DNA from: Acidobacteriales bacterium 59-55
GTDB taxonomy: Bacteria; Acidobacteriota; Terriglobia; Terriglobales; Acidobacteriaceae
Length of the DNA: 64,000 bases
Direction: 5' to 3'
Assembly: GCA_001897435.1 (NCBI GenBank)
Contig: MKSV01000007.1
Location: 620,001 to 684,000, forward strand
The position numbers were made by a program, and so were the translations under genes. Within the stretch, counting starts at the first letter, position 1. Each line of letters starts with the position of its first letter. This document shows positions 54,457-63,535 of the stretch, in pieces. The notes beneath the pieces are model-generated. The model did no database searches, was not told the origin of the DNA, and saw nothing but the letters and a program-made list of their open reading frames with translations.

Positions 54457-57093
54457 TTATGCACCGGATGGAATCGGAATGGAGAACGACGATTTGCCTT
54501 GAGCGTAGTACAGTTCAAAGGCGCTGATCGTGAATGGCTTTCCTTTGGGGAGATAGAGCCGGACGTAGCGTGCGCGAAAGGCGGGTACATCCCGGGTGAT
54601 CCGTACAAGCGGAATCGCATAATAGTGCTCCAGCGCGAACTCTGCGTTCGTTACCGAATCCACTTCTGTCCAGGCAAAGCCGTTGTCGCTCTTCAGCAGC
54701 TTGAAGCTGGAAGGCCGGTATGCGGAGTCCGCGGTCTGAGCGACGAACACATAACGATCCAGCATGTAGCTGTTTTCCAGGTCCAGCTGAAGCCAGTCGT
54801 CTCCGGAAGAGAAGACGTCGTCGGCGGGCATGGTGAATGCAGTGTTCAGGTTCCCGTCGACGGCATCGAAGGGACGATAGTGAGACACGAGCACTTTGGA
54901 CCGTGCGTACTTGTGCAACGCGAGGTTTCGGTTGCCGGGCTGATTGGGTTGCCATACTGGGGGGACGCTCTCGGTGAAGGTGATGACCGGGTCCCAGGTG
55001 ACTTTGCCGGAGTTTGCGGGGGCAGTGCTCGCGGCGAGACCCTTTTTGCCGGCCATAAAGATCACAGCGTCTCCCTGGATGACAGTGCGCCGCAAGTCGT
55101 GGGAGAGTTTCTGTCCGGCGATCAGGGGCTTGTCCGGCCAGATCGTTTCTCCGTTTACGGAGATGCCGGCGACAAAGTTGTTATCGCTTTGCGGATCGGC
55201 CACGACTACGCCTTCTATGCGGACGGTTCCACCGTGGGGAGCTATCCATTTGCGAACAGCGTGCGAGTTGCCGGGAACCAGGTAGTTGCCGCCGACGGCG
55301 CAATCTCCGCTGCCGGACCAGTACAGGCGGGGATGGGCTTCATCTGTGAGGAAGGTGAGATCGCTGTACTCGGTCCCGTTCCATTGCTGGTAGTGCCAGT
55401 TGTTCTTTCCCATGAGACCGCTGAATCCTGCTGAAGCTTTGTAGCTTTCGGCGGAGTATTCAAACGCGATGTGATTGACTGTGGCTGCGGTGGCTTTGGG
55501 ATTCTTCTGGCCTGTGACCACGATTTTGATGGTGTGCTTTGCAGTGGGAGAGAGGCCTGTTCGGATGTAGACGAATTGCTCATAGCTGGTACTTTGCGGG
55601 CTGTAACAATCGACGGTCTTGCGCAAGGCTCCATCGAGGTAGATTTCAGCCTTGCCGCTGTGCGGGGAGCAGAGGGCTCGCCAGTAAACTGCGTCTCCCT
55701 GAAAAGAGAACTCGACGCTGCTGTTGCGTGTGGCGCTCTGACTGCTCTGGCCTTCGTAAGAGGCAGGGTTGGCTTGATCGATCCAGGATCCCGTGTACTT
55801 CATCTCGGGGCTTTGCGAGCCTACGATCTTCGTGACCCGCCCCAGCATCGGGTCCGACGACTCGGGATGAGGTTCGAACATGTAGCGGGGTTGCAGATTC
55901 ATCGTGGTGGTCTTGCCGGGAGACAGCTTGATATCCATGCGGTCGAAACTATTGTTCGCAAAGTATGAATAGAAGCGGAAGGAATCGCTGGAGACATCAG
56001 CAACGCCGGTGCCGTCTGAATTGATGAGATTCATGAACCCGAACGGGGCCTCGGGGCAGTACCCCCACACCCAATCCTGCTTGCCCAGATCGGTACAGGA
56101 GCCGATAAAGATGCCGTCGATATTGTCGTGGGTAGGTGGGTCCTGGTTAGCAAGGAACATACATATATAGCGATTGAGAGGGGTGGAGTAGGTGATGCCC
56201 CAAAGGTGGCTGGGAGCTACGGTTGAGGATTTGCCGCCCAGCGCGGGCTCGTCCCACGTGCCATTGTAGAAATACTTCCATTTCCCCGGGGCCATCTTGT
56301 CGGTGATGGAGCAGCGGGCTGCACGTGAGTTCCATCGCCGGATATTGCTCTCTCGCGACGTCCAGGCATCGTCGGGGAAGACGTAAAAATAGCCGTCGCG
56401 CTTGTCTACATAAAATCCGAAATCGGCTACGCCGATGCCATAGCCGGATCCGGAGAATTTAAAGAAATCGGGCGCGTAGTAGTAGTTCTCCGAGGTAATA
56501 ATGTCGCCCTCGTAGTGCCAGGTCTTTCCCTGGTCCGTGCTGGTTCCGAGGGCGATTTTGCGGGAACCCGGAAAGGTGCGCCGAATGCCATCCTGTTCGA
56601 CGTGCATGGGAGCATATAACTTTTGCTCCGACTCGTCGTACCACATACCGCCTAGAAACCAACAGGCCGTCATGCCGTCGGGATAGGTGCCGTCCTCGAC
56701 TCGCGTCATGTGGTCGATATCGGGACCTTTGAAACGCGCGACGGTACCCAGGTTGATGATCCATTGGCTGCGGAACTCCCATAGCTCGTTGCCCATGCGG
56801 ACAAAGACCTGACAGTTATCGGGATTGAGTTGATGTGAGAAGTCGAGACCTTCGGGCCTTGGCGCGGAAGAGCGGGCGATCGAATAAGAAAAAGGGAGCG
56901 TAACCTCTCCGGCGGCGTATTCGTAGGCACCGTCCGTGGCGGCAGTGCGGTGAGCGGGAATGGCCATAGCACTTGCTCCGGCAGGAAGAATGGCGCTCGC
57001 CAGCCCTAGCTGGCCGGAGATGCGGAGGAACTCGCGGCGAGACCACTCCGTTGCCTGCGGATGGAATTCGGATTCGTTATCTTGATTAATCAT
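54457..57093 (-). CDS. Tat-exported multidomain protein: sialidase-like propeller plus carbohydrate-binding modules
   Basis: Protein of 878 residues. A twin-arginine signal (SRREFL, Arg19-Arg20) is followed by a beta-propeller-like part (about 60-420). It has one Asp-box, STDQGKTW at 185-192, and repeated Trp/Tyr-rich blade units such as DAWTSRESNIRRW and GKWKYFYNGTWDEPALG. Then comes a segment resembling galactose-binding beta-sandwiches (about 430-560), a second carbohydrate-binding-like segment (560-720) and a C-terminal F5/8-type discoidin module (about 730-870: DGNLNTAFT, YMLDRYVFV, FKLLKSDNGFAWTEV, ISAFELYY). I do not recognise the catalytic type; GH43/GH117/DUF4185-like propellers are the nearest guess. 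Located with uronate genes, it may be a new carbohydrate enzyme. Confidence 0.7.
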   Translation of the reverse strand: MINQDNESEFHPQATEWSRREFLRISGQLGLASAILPAGASAMAIPAHRTAATDGAYEYAAGEVTLPFSYSIARSSAPRPEGLDFSHQLNPDNCQVFVRMGNELWEFRSQWIINLGTVARFKGPDIDHMTRVEDGTYPDGMTACWFLGGMWYDESEQKLYAPMHVEQDGIRRTFPGSRKIALGTSTDQGKTWHYEGDIITSENYYYAPDFFKFSGSGYGIGVADFGFYVDKRDGYFYVFPDDAWTSRESNIRRWNSRAARCSITDKMAPGKWKYFYNGTWDEPALGGKSSTVAPSHLWGITYSTPLNRYICMFLANQDPPTHDNIDGIFIGSCTDLGKQDWVWGYCPEAPFGFMNLINSDGTGVADVSSDSFRFYSYFANNSFDRMDIKLSPGKTTTMNLQPRYMFEPHPESSDPMLGRVTKIVGSQSPEMKYTGSWIDQANPASYEGQSSQSATRNSSVEFSFQGDAVYWRALCSPHSGKAEIYLDGALRKTVDCYSPQSTSYEQFVYIRTGLSPTAKHTIKIVVTGQKNPKATAATVNHIAFEYSAESYKASAGFSGLMGKNNWHYQQWNGTEYSDLTFLTDEAHPRLYWSGSGDCAVGGNYLVPGNSHAVRKWIAPHGGTVRIEGVVVADPQSDNNFVAGISVNGETIWPDKPLIAGQKLSHDLRRTVIQGDAVIFMAGKKGLAASTAPANSGKVTWDPVITFTESVPPVWQPNQPGNRNLALHKYARSKVLVSHYRPFDAVDGNLNTAFTMPADDVFSSGDDWLQLDLENSYMLDRYVFVAQTADSAYRPSSFKLLKSDNGFAWTEVDSVTNAEFALEHYYAIPLVRITRDVPAFRARYVRLYLPKGKPFTISAFELYYAQGKSSFSIPIPSGA

Positions 57094-57195
57094 TGCGTGT
57101 GCTCACCTTCTTAAATTGTCGGCGCATGGCTATAACCGGAGAGATCCGCTTAGCTATGGCGATAGGGAATGGAGTTAGCTTCGAGGCGGTTTAGG

Positions 57196-57226
57196 CAGGA
57201 CATTCAGATGGATGTCCTGAGTTTTT
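57196..57226 (+). terminator. Plus-strand-oriented hairpin with T run, orphan
   Basis: CAGGACAT (57196-57203) and ATGTCCTG (57212-57219) form an 8-bp stem with an 8-base loop, followed by AGTTTTT. No plus-strand gene ends here, so its use is unclear. It may be a remnant or end a short antisense RNA. Confidence 0.5.
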
Positions 57227-57342
57227 CGCAAGGAGAATAGATTCGCCGCCCGCTCAATTCAGATAACTTGTAGAGCCAGCTATTGCCAGTGTCAACGAAG
57301 TTCAAGGAATTGAACTGGATTGATGAGCGCGAACGAAGCGGA

Positions 57343-58680
57343 TTATTTGCGCTTGGCTGCTTTGATGCGGGTGATCTCGTCCATGCGTTGGGCGAGGAGT
57401 TTTTCGCGGCCCTCGTTGGTGGGCTGGTAGTAGCGGCGTCCGGCGAGCGAGGAGGGCAGGCACTCCATATCGGCGACACGGCCTTCGACATCGTGGGCGT
57501 ACTGGTAGTCCTTGCCGTAGTCGAGGCTCTTCATCAGCTTGGTGGGAGCGTTGCGCAGATGGAGAGGAACGGGTTCTGCCGCCGTGGCCTCGATGTCGGC
57601 CTTGACCGCGCTGTAGGCGGTGTAGACAGCGTTCGATTTGGGGGCGAGTGCGAGATATACGACGGCCTGCGCCAGAGCCAGGCCGCCTTCGGGCTGGCCG
57701 AGGAAGTGCATGGCGTCCTTGGCGGAGAGGCAGAGATTGAGGGCCTCGGGTGAGGCGAGGCCGATGTCTTCGACCGCCATGCGCACGATGCGGCGGGCGC
57801 AGTACATGGGGTCTTCGCCGGCTTCGAGCATGCGGCCCAGCCAATAGAGCGCGGCGTCGGGGTCGGAGTTGCGCACGCTCTTGTGCAGGGCGGAGATGAT
57901 GTCGTAGTGCTGCTCGCCCTTCTTGTCGTAGAGCAGGACGCGGCGCTGCATGGCTTCGGAGGCGAGAGCTTTGGTGATGACGCGCTCTTTGCGGCCTTCA
58001 ACCAGCTTGGCGGCTACGTCGAGAGCATTAAGAGCGTTGCGGGCGTCGCCGCTGGAGTAGGAGGCGATGGTGGAGAGGGCATCTTCGTTGGCGGTTAGTC
58101 CTGAGGCTCCGAGGCCGCGCTTGTCGTCGGTCAGGGCGCGTTGGAGGAGGGCGACGATCTGGTCTTCGGTGAGCGCGAGCAGGGTGTAGACGCGGCAGCG
58201 CGAGAGCAGGGCGGCGATGATCTCGAAGGAGGGATTTTCCGTGGTCGCGCCGATCAGGCGGATGGTGCCGCGTTCGACATAAGGGAGAAAAGCATCCTGC
58301 TGGGCCTTGTTGAAGCGGTGAATCTCGTCGACGAAGAGAATGGTTCGCGAACCGAAGCCGGCAGCCTTTTCAGCCTCGGCCATAACCTGCTTGATCTCCT
58401 TGATGCCGGAGAGGACGGCGGAGAACTCGATGAAACTGGCCTGGGTCATGCGCGCGATGATCTTGGCCAGCGTGGTCTTGCCGGTGCCGGGAGGACCCCA
58501 GAAGATCATCGATGTGGCGTCGTCGGCCTCGATGGCCAGACGAAGCGGCTTGCCTGGACCGAGGAGCTGGTTCTGCCCGACATACTCGTCGAGCGTCTGG
58601 GGGCGCATGCGCTCGGCGAGTGGAGACTGGCGATTGTGCGTCGATGCGGTGGCAAGTGGCGAGGCGTCGAAGAGGCTCAT
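57343..58680 (-). CDS. rarA: Replication-associated recombination protein A (RarA/MgsA)
   Basis: AAA+ ATPase of 445 residues acting at stalled replication forks. Walker A GPPGTGKTTLAK near residue 60, Walker B ILFVDEIHRF, sensor region GATTENPSFEI and the helical C-terminal half with DPDAALYWLGRMLEAGEDP are typical. The start overlaps the TGA of the TrmH-type methyltransferase gene by four bases (ATGA), so the two are cotranslated. The length is normal. Confidence 0.93.
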   Translation of the reverse strand: MSLFDASPLATASTHNRQSPLAERMRPQTLDEYVGQNQLLGPGKPLRLAIEADDATSMIFWGPPGTGKTTLAKIIARMTQASFIEFSAVLSGIKEIKQVMAEAEKAAGFGSRTILFVDEIHRFNKAQQDAFLPYVERGTIRLIGATTENPSFEIIAALLSRCRVYTLLALTEDQIVALLQRALTDDKRGLGASGLTANEDALSTIASYSSGDARNALNALDVAAKLVEGRKERVITKALASEAMQRRVLLYDKKGEQHYDIISALHKSVRNSDPDAALYWLGRMLEAGEDPMYCARRIVRMAVEDIGLASPEALNLCLSAKDAMHFLGQPEGGLALAQAVVYLALAPKSNAVYTAYSAVKADIEATAAEPVPLHLRNAPTKLMKSLDYGKDYQYAHDVEGRVADMECLPSSLAGRRYYQPTNEGREKLLAQRMDEITRIKAAKRK

Positions 58681-59525
58681 GGCTGACTCCTGCGTCGACT
58701 TCTTTGACGTGAGGCTTCGTAGAGCAGAAGCGATCCGGCGATCGCAGCGTTGAGGCTTTCAACCGGGCCGGGGCAGGGAATGGTGACGTGCTTGTCAGCC
58801 ATCTCCATCCACTCCGCTGTCAATCCCGCGCCTTCGTTGCCGATGAGCAGGGCAGTTGGTCCGGAGAGGTCGATCTTTTGCGCATCGGTGGGGTTGAAAT
58901 CGTCGGAACCGACGGCGGCGAGCAGCCTGATGCCGTGCGGCTTCAAAGCGGCGACTTCGGCAGCGATAGCGGCTACGACCGGCATACGAAAGATGCTGCC
59001 GACGCTGGCGCGGATGGCCTTCTGGTTCCAGGCACTCACGGTTCCGGGCGTGGTGAGGACGCCGGTTGCACCGAAGGCTTCGGCGGAGCGCACGAGGGTT
59101 CCGAGATTTCCGGGATCCTGCAGGCCGGCGGCGACGAGAATGAGTGGCGTGCCATGGAGAACGGCTTCAATGTTTGGAATAACTGGGGCGAGGAGAGCAG
59201 CGATACCCTGAGGCGACTGAGTCTCGACGGCGCCGGCAAAGACTTCGTCGGTGAGGGTAAGCACCTCGACGCCGCGGGGAACGATGGAGGGAACGGAGCG
59301 GCGCTCACTGACAAATACGGTCTTGAGCACCATGCCGCTGCGCAGTGCTTCGGTGAGGAGATGATCGCCTTCGATCGCGACCAAGCCGCCGCTGAGACGC
59401 GCCTGACCGGCAAAGGCAGCACGCAACTGCTTGACGCGGCTGTTGGACCGGCTGGTAACGATCAAGGAGGTCGCGTTCTTTCCAGAGAGGGGCATCAAGG
59501 CAAATCTTACGCTGTCGGCGGGCAT
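58677..59525 (-). CDS. TrmH-family RNA 2'-O-methyltransferase
   Basis: SPOUT-class methyltransferase of about 282 residues. The N-terminal RNA-binding part is short. Motif 1 LQDPGNLGTLVRSAEAFG, motif 2 LLIGNEGAGL and motif 3 IPCPGPVESLNAAIAGSLLLYE form the knot. ATG 59525 is used, but GGAG lies immediately before it, and ATG 59495 is an alternative; the frame to 59960 is not credible because it overlaps the Sua5 gene. Target, rRNA or tRNA, is unknown. The stop overlaps the rarA start. Confidence 0.82.
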   Translation of the reverse strand: MPADSVRFALMPLSGKNATSLIVTSRSNSRVKQLRAAFAGQARLSGGLVAIEGDHLLTEALRSGMVLKTVFVSERRSVPSIVPRGVEVLTLTDEVFAGAVETQSPQGIAALLAPVIPNIEAVLHGTPLILVAAGLQDPGNLGTLVRSAEAFGATGVLTTPGTVSAWNQKAIRASVGSIFRMPVVAAIAAEVAALKPHGIRLLAAVGSDDFNPTDAQKIDLSGPTALLIGNEGAGLTAEWMEMADKHVTIPCPGPVESLNAAIAGSLLLYEASRQRSRRRSQP

Positions 59526-59665
59526 CTCCGGGAGGCGAAGGCGCGTCAATGCGAAATGGTCGGTGCTGATATCCTGATGCAGGCTTGCGGCTTTCGCGCC
59601 GTATCCAACGTATCCCCAACGTAATTCGGCCAGACGGCTGAACACCAGGCATAGGAGCCTAGATT

Positions 59666-60310
59666 TTGACGGCTGAAACGCTCCGCATCCATCCCGATGA
59701 ACCTGAACCAGAACTGATTCGCCAGGTTGTCGGCAGCTTGAACTGCGGCCATGTCGTCGCATTGCCGACGGATACCTTTTATGGCCTTGCTGTCGATCCG
59801 GTGAATCTGAAGGCTGTGGACCGCATCTACGATCTGAAGACGCGCGCGCGGCACAAACCGCTTTCTCTGCTGATCGCCGAGGTCTCCCAGGCGTATGAGA
59901 TTGCGCGGCAGCTCGACTCGGCGTTTGACCGGCTGGCAGAGAAGTTCTGGCCGGGGCCACTGACGATCATTGTCCGGGCAGGATCCAAACTGCCGCTTCG
60001 GGTGACGGCCAACACGGGCAACGTGGCGCTTCGCGTGCCGGAGGCGGCGATCTCCCGTGCGGTGGTAGCCGCACTGGGGCTGCCGATTACCGCGACCTCG
60101 GCGAACCTGCAGGGGCATCCCGAATGCACCTACGCCAACTGCGTGCGCCAGCAACTGGGCGAAAAGATACCACTGATCGTCGATGGCGGCCCGACGGCTC
60201 GCTCGACGCCGACGACTATCGTCGATCTGTCGGGCGGGGGCAGTTCCTGGATGATCCTTCGCGAGGGCGCTATACCGACGCATGAGATCGCGCTTACGCT
60301 GCAACGGTGA
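59666..60310 (+). CDS. tsaC: L-threonylcarbamoyladenylate synthase (Sua5/TsaC)
   Basis: Makes the threonylcarbamoyl-AMP used for the t6A modification of ANN-decoding tRNAs. The 214 residues are the YrdC domain only, so the short form. Motifs: LPTDTFYGLAVD near residue 36, RARHKPLSLL, and PITATSANLQG. The start is TTG 59666, nine bases after GGAG. The divergent TrmH gene is also an RNA-modification enzyme. Confidence 0.9.
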   Translation: MTAETLRIHPDEPEPELIRQVVGSLNCGHVVALPTDTFYGLAVDPVNLKAVDRIYDLKTRARHKPLSLLIAEVSQAYEIARQLDSAFDRLAEKFWPGPLTIIVRAGSKLPLRVTANTGNVALRVPEAAISRAVVAALGLPITATSANLQGHPECTYANCVRQQLGEKIPLIVDGGPTARSTPTTIVDLSGGGSSWMILREGAIPTHEIALTLQR

Positions 60311-60383
60311 GATTCGCCGATGGCGACGAGCAGAGATTCTCCCGCTTGACGGCCGCTTGCCGTAAACTCATCTTTCACTGCCG

Positions 60384-61049
60384 ATGATCGTTTCCTCGTC
60401 CAATCTGAGCCATGGTCGCCGCTCCTCTGCCGGCCGTACGTTCTGGCGCGTGCTGCTCACGTTCGTCCTGCTGGGCACGCTGGGGTGGTTTGCCTGGGTA
60501 GCACAGCAGATCGCCGAGGTCGCCAGCCTGGACCAGGCGCAGCCCGCTGACGCGATCGCGGTCTTTGGCGCGGCGGAGTATCGTGGACATCCTTCCCCGG
60601 TGTTTCATGCGCGACTCGATCATGCTGTGGACCTCTACCGCAAGCAGATCGCGCCCCGGGTAATCACGCTTGGCGGCGGTGGCGACAAGGATTCGGGCCA
60701 TACCGAGGGAGGAGTGGGACGCGACTATCTGCTGGCCAATGGCATTCCCTTCGGCAACATCATCGCGGAGACTCGTTCGACCGATACCGAACAGCAGGTG
60801 CAGCGGCTTGCCGCGATTGCGCGGGAGAACAACCTGCAATCGATCGTGGTGGTCAGCGATGGGACACACCTGTTCCGCATCCGCGAGCTTTGCCGAAATG
60901 CGGGATTGCGCGTCTATACTTCACCGCGCCCGGCGCTGGGAAACATCAGCGACTACGACCTGGCAAAACGGTATCTTCACGAGATATTGGGATACACGGC
61001 GATGCGGCTGCACCTGGATGAAGGGTGGCTGCGGGACTGGCAGGATTAA
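60384..61049 (+). CDS. YdcF/DUF218-family membrane-associated protein
   Basis: Protein of 221 residues with one N-terminal membrane helix (VLLTFVLLGTLGWFAWVAQQI). The DUF218 fold shows ADAIAVFGAAEYRG, VITLGGGG, and IIAETRSTDTEQQ, with the HLFRI segment. Related proteins (SanA, ElyC, YdcF) act in envelope or peptidoglycan stress; their biochemical reaction is unsettled. Its stop codon TAA overlaps that of the convergent mqnC by four bases. Confidence 0.82.
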   Translation: MIVSSSNLSHGRRSSAGRTFWRVLLTFVLLGTLGWFAWVAQQIAEVASLDQAQPADAIAVFGAAEYRGHPSPVFHARLDHAVDLYRKQIAPRVITLGGGGDKDSGHTEGGVGRDYLLANGIPFGNIIAETRSTDTEQQVQRLAAIARENNLQSIVVVSDGTHLFRIRELCRNAGLRVYTSPRPALGNISDYDLAKRYLHEILGYTAMRLHLDEGWLRDWQD

Positions 61050-62131
61050 ACCTTATTGCCGACGGAGACGTGCCTGTACTGGGGCGAATAGCCGAGTTGC
61101 CGGGCGTAGTTGAGTATGCGCTCGAAGTCGAGGCTAATCGTCGCTCCGGCCTTCTGCGTGACCTCGTCCTCGATGGGCAGGTCGAAGTCGTCTGCGCCGT
61201 ACCGGAGTCCGTCGAGGGCACGCTCGTTCTGGGTGAGAACGGAGGTGCGAATGCGCGGGATGTTGTCCAGATAGATCCGGCTGAGAGCGAGATGGCGCAG
61301 ATACTCGGCGGTGGTGATCTCGATGCCGCCGATCTGGGTGAAGTAGGGCTTGAATGTCCAGCAGAGAAAGCTGGCCAGGCCGCCGGTCTCGTCCTGGAAG
61401 CGGCGGGTGCGCTCAAGGTGCTCGATGCGTTCGTCGAGCGTCTCGTCGAAGCCGATCACCATAGTGGCCGTAGTCTTGAGCCCGGCATCGAGGATCGCTT
61501 TTTGTGCGAGGAAGTACTCGGCGACCGTGTACTTGAACTTGGAGTGGCGGGCGCGGAAGTCTTCAGTGAGGATCTCCGAGCCTCCGCCGGTAATCCAGCG
61601 CACGCCGGCTTCTTTCAGGCGGGCTGCCGCGTCGGCGTAGGAGAGTTTGGCGTGGTCGGCGAGGTAGAGGAACTCGGCGATGGTGAGAGCGTAGAACTCG
61701 ATGGAGTCGCCGTAGCGGGCGCGGATTGCGGCGAAGAGATCGCAGTAGTAGCTCAGGGGAAGCTGGGGATTAAAGCCGCCGTTGAAGGCTGCAAGGTCGC
61801 CACCGAGAACGAGCAGTTCATCGAGCTTAGCGAAGACCTGTTCCTGACTGAGCACGTAGCCGCCGGAGACGCCGGGAAGTTTGTAGAAGGCGCAGTAGTC
61901 GCACTGGGCGACACAGACGTTGGTGTAGTTGATAATACGCATCACCATGTAGGTGCAGGCGTCTGCCGCATGGAAGCGGCTGCGAACGACAGCGGCGAGC
62001 GAGCATAGCTCGGCATCGGTGGCGTTCTTCCATAGCCAGCGGGCGTCGGCGGCGTCGATGCGCAGGCCCTGGCTGACCTTTGCAGTAATTTCTGCGAGTT
62101 GGCCGACAGGAAGAGCGATGCCGTTGCCCAT
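61046..62131 (-). CDS. mqnC: Cyclic dehypoxanthinyl futalosine synthase (MqnC)
   Basis: Radical SAM enzyme of the futalosine route to menaquinone. Of 361 residues, the cluster motif is Cys73-x3-Cys77-x2-Cys80 in NVCVAQCDYC, with the typical YCAFYK that follows. GGFNPQLPLSYY, ITGGGSEIL and TFKPYFTQ are shared with known MqnC. The start at ATG 62131 has no evident ribosome binding site, but the next upstream in-frame region is not conserved. MqnA, MqnB, MqnD and MqnE are not in the window. Confidence 0.92.
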   Translation of the reverse strand: MGNGIALPVGQLAEITAKVSQGLRIDAADARWLWKNATDAELCSLAAVVRSRFHAADACTYMVMRIINYTNVCVAQCDYCAFYKLPGVSGGYVLSQEQVFAKLDELLVLGGDLAAFNGGFNPQLPLSYYCDLFAAIRARYGDSIEFYALTIAEFLYLADHAKLSYADAAARLKEAGVRWITGGGSEILTEDFRARHSKFKYTVAEYFLAQKAILDAGLKTTATMVIGFDETLDERIEHLERTRRFQDETGGLASFLCWTFKPYFTQIGGIEITTAEYLRHLALSRIYLDNIPRIRTSVLTQNERALDGLRYGADDFDLPIEDEVTQKAGATISLDFERILNYARQLGYSPQYRHVSVGNKV

Positions 62132-62223
62132 AGCTTTTATTGTATTGCCATGCTCGGATGGGGACGAATTCAGTATTGCAGAATAGGGAGGACAGCGAGC
62201 AGCGAGGCGGGTAAGATGGCGGC

Positions 62224-62694
62224 ATGAAGAGATTGAGCAGTTGTGTTCTTGGCGTTGCAGGCGTCGTGCTTGCGGCGATGACAACGATGGCGGCTGTGGC
62301 TCAGGGAACGCAGGCTCCGGCGCAACCGGAAGGCGCTGCGCTCTCGTCCTCGCGGGCGTTTCCACTGGAGCAGATGGCGGTGAGGAAGACGGCAAATGGC
62401 GGGGAGAGCCGCAATATCGTTCGCGGCGTGCTGAAGACCGGAGAAGGGGTGGCGCTGCACGAGTCGGTACTGCCGGTTGGATTGTCGCCGAATGCGGGCC
62501 ATGCGATCCAGCACTCGGAGTTCATCGTGGTGAGCGAGGGGACGCTGGAGTTCGAGCATGACGGCAAGTCAGAGACGGTGGGTCCGGGTGGAGTGATCTA
62601 CGTCGCCTATGGAACATTCCACAAAGTGAAGAATGTGGGCAAGGTGCCGGCGAAGTATGTCGTGGTTGCGATTGGCGGGGACACAAAGAAGTAA
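62224..62694 (+). CDS. Secreted cupin-domain protein with altered metal site, copy 1
   Basis: Protein of 156 residues with a signal peptide ending near AAVAQ. A cupin follows. Motif 1 reads GHAIQHSEFIVVSEG where the other copy (63536) has [15 protein letters not shown]; the second His of the HxH pair is replaced by Ile. Motif 2 keeps the late His (GTFHKVKN). The leader before the ATG (GTAAGATGGCGGC) closely matches that of the other copy, so the genes probably arose by duplication. Confidence 0.75.
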   Translation: MKRLSSCVLGVAGVVLAAMTTMAAVAQGTQAPAQPEGAALSSSRAFPLEQMAVRKTANGGESRNIVRGVLKTGEGVALHESVLPVGLSPNAGHAIQHSEFIVVSEGTLEFEHDGKSETVGPGGVIYVAYGTFHKVKNVGKVPAKYVVVAIGGDTKK

Positions 62695-62870
62695 CGAAAG
62701 ACTGGGCAGGACGAGGTGCACGGCCCCCCTTGCGATTGGGAGCCGTCGGCATGATCTTCGCGTAAACAGCGGTGATGCGCCACCAAAGTTGTAGAAAATT
62801 TCGCTAATGATTCTTGCTCCTCCTGCTACCGTCTACATGAGCAAATCTGCTCGTAAAGAGGAATTTCGCC

Positions 62871-63464
62871 ATGTACCGCAGTCTCGTTCTTCTCGTCTCC
62901 TTCGTTCTCTTCGGTTCCGGGTACGCCATCCAGGCCAGTACGATTACGGCGGGCGTCTACAATCTCAACAGCGCTTACGTCAACGGCTCGGCCATCACCG
63001 GCACGGTCACCCTGAACAGCGCGGGCAAGGCGACGGCTGCCGACCTCACCTACAACAATCCGAGCTTCAGCAATCCTGGCCTTCCGCGCTTCAATCTGGT
63101 CTCGATATCGAATGTCTATAACGGATTGAGCCAGAATTACCTGACATCGGCGAGCAATGCCGGCCAGATTGCGTTCTATTTCAATACGCTTGCCGACTCC
63201 AATGGGTATCTCAATCTCTGCATTGGCAATGCGCAGTGCGGAACGTCCGCGGGAACAGTCGACCCTTCGTCGCTCCAGCTTTATGGCTTTTACAATAGCT
63301 CGACCGGAAGCAATCTTGGCCTCCCAGCTACCAACCTCAGCGGTGGATACCTGTCTCAAGTGAAGGATTCCGCAACGGCGGTGACGCCGGAGCCCAGGTC
63401 GCTGTGGCTGCTGGGCACGGGCATGATCGGGTTTGCAGTGGTGTTCCGCTTCGTCAAGTCATAA
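62871..63464 (+). CDS. PEP-CTERM-anchored secreted protein
   Basis: Protein of 197 residues with a signal ending near AIQAST, a body rich in Asn, Ser, Thr and Gly (NLNSAYVNGSAITGTVTL, FYNSSTGSNLGL), and a C-terminal PEP-CTERM signal: TPEPRSLWLLGTGMIGFAVVF and a short basic tail. Such proteins are processed by an exosortase, which is not in this window. The body matches no catalytic family that I know. AGAGGAA precedes the ATG. It separates the two cupin paralogs. Confidence 0.82.
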   Translation: MYRSLVLLVSFVLFGSGYAIQASTITAGVYNLNSAYVNGSAITGTVTLNSAGKATAADLTYNNPSFSNPGLPRFNLVSISNVYNGLSQNYLTSASNAGQIAFYFNTLADSNGYLNLCIGNAQCGTSAGTVDPSSLQLYGFYNSSTGSNLGLPATNLSGGYLSQVKDSATAVTPEPRSLWLLGTGMIGFAVVFRFVKS

Positions 63465-63535
63465 CAGGTCTTGGCGTTCGATCGCGGCATGCACTGTGAT
63501 TGGCGAAGGGTGTATTCGTCGCGTAAGATGTCGGC

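Noticed and set aside
59526-59960. Upstream extension of the TrmH-type methyltransferase frame
   Set aside because: It runs across the Sua5 gene on the other strand and is Arg/Ser-rich without conserved sequence.
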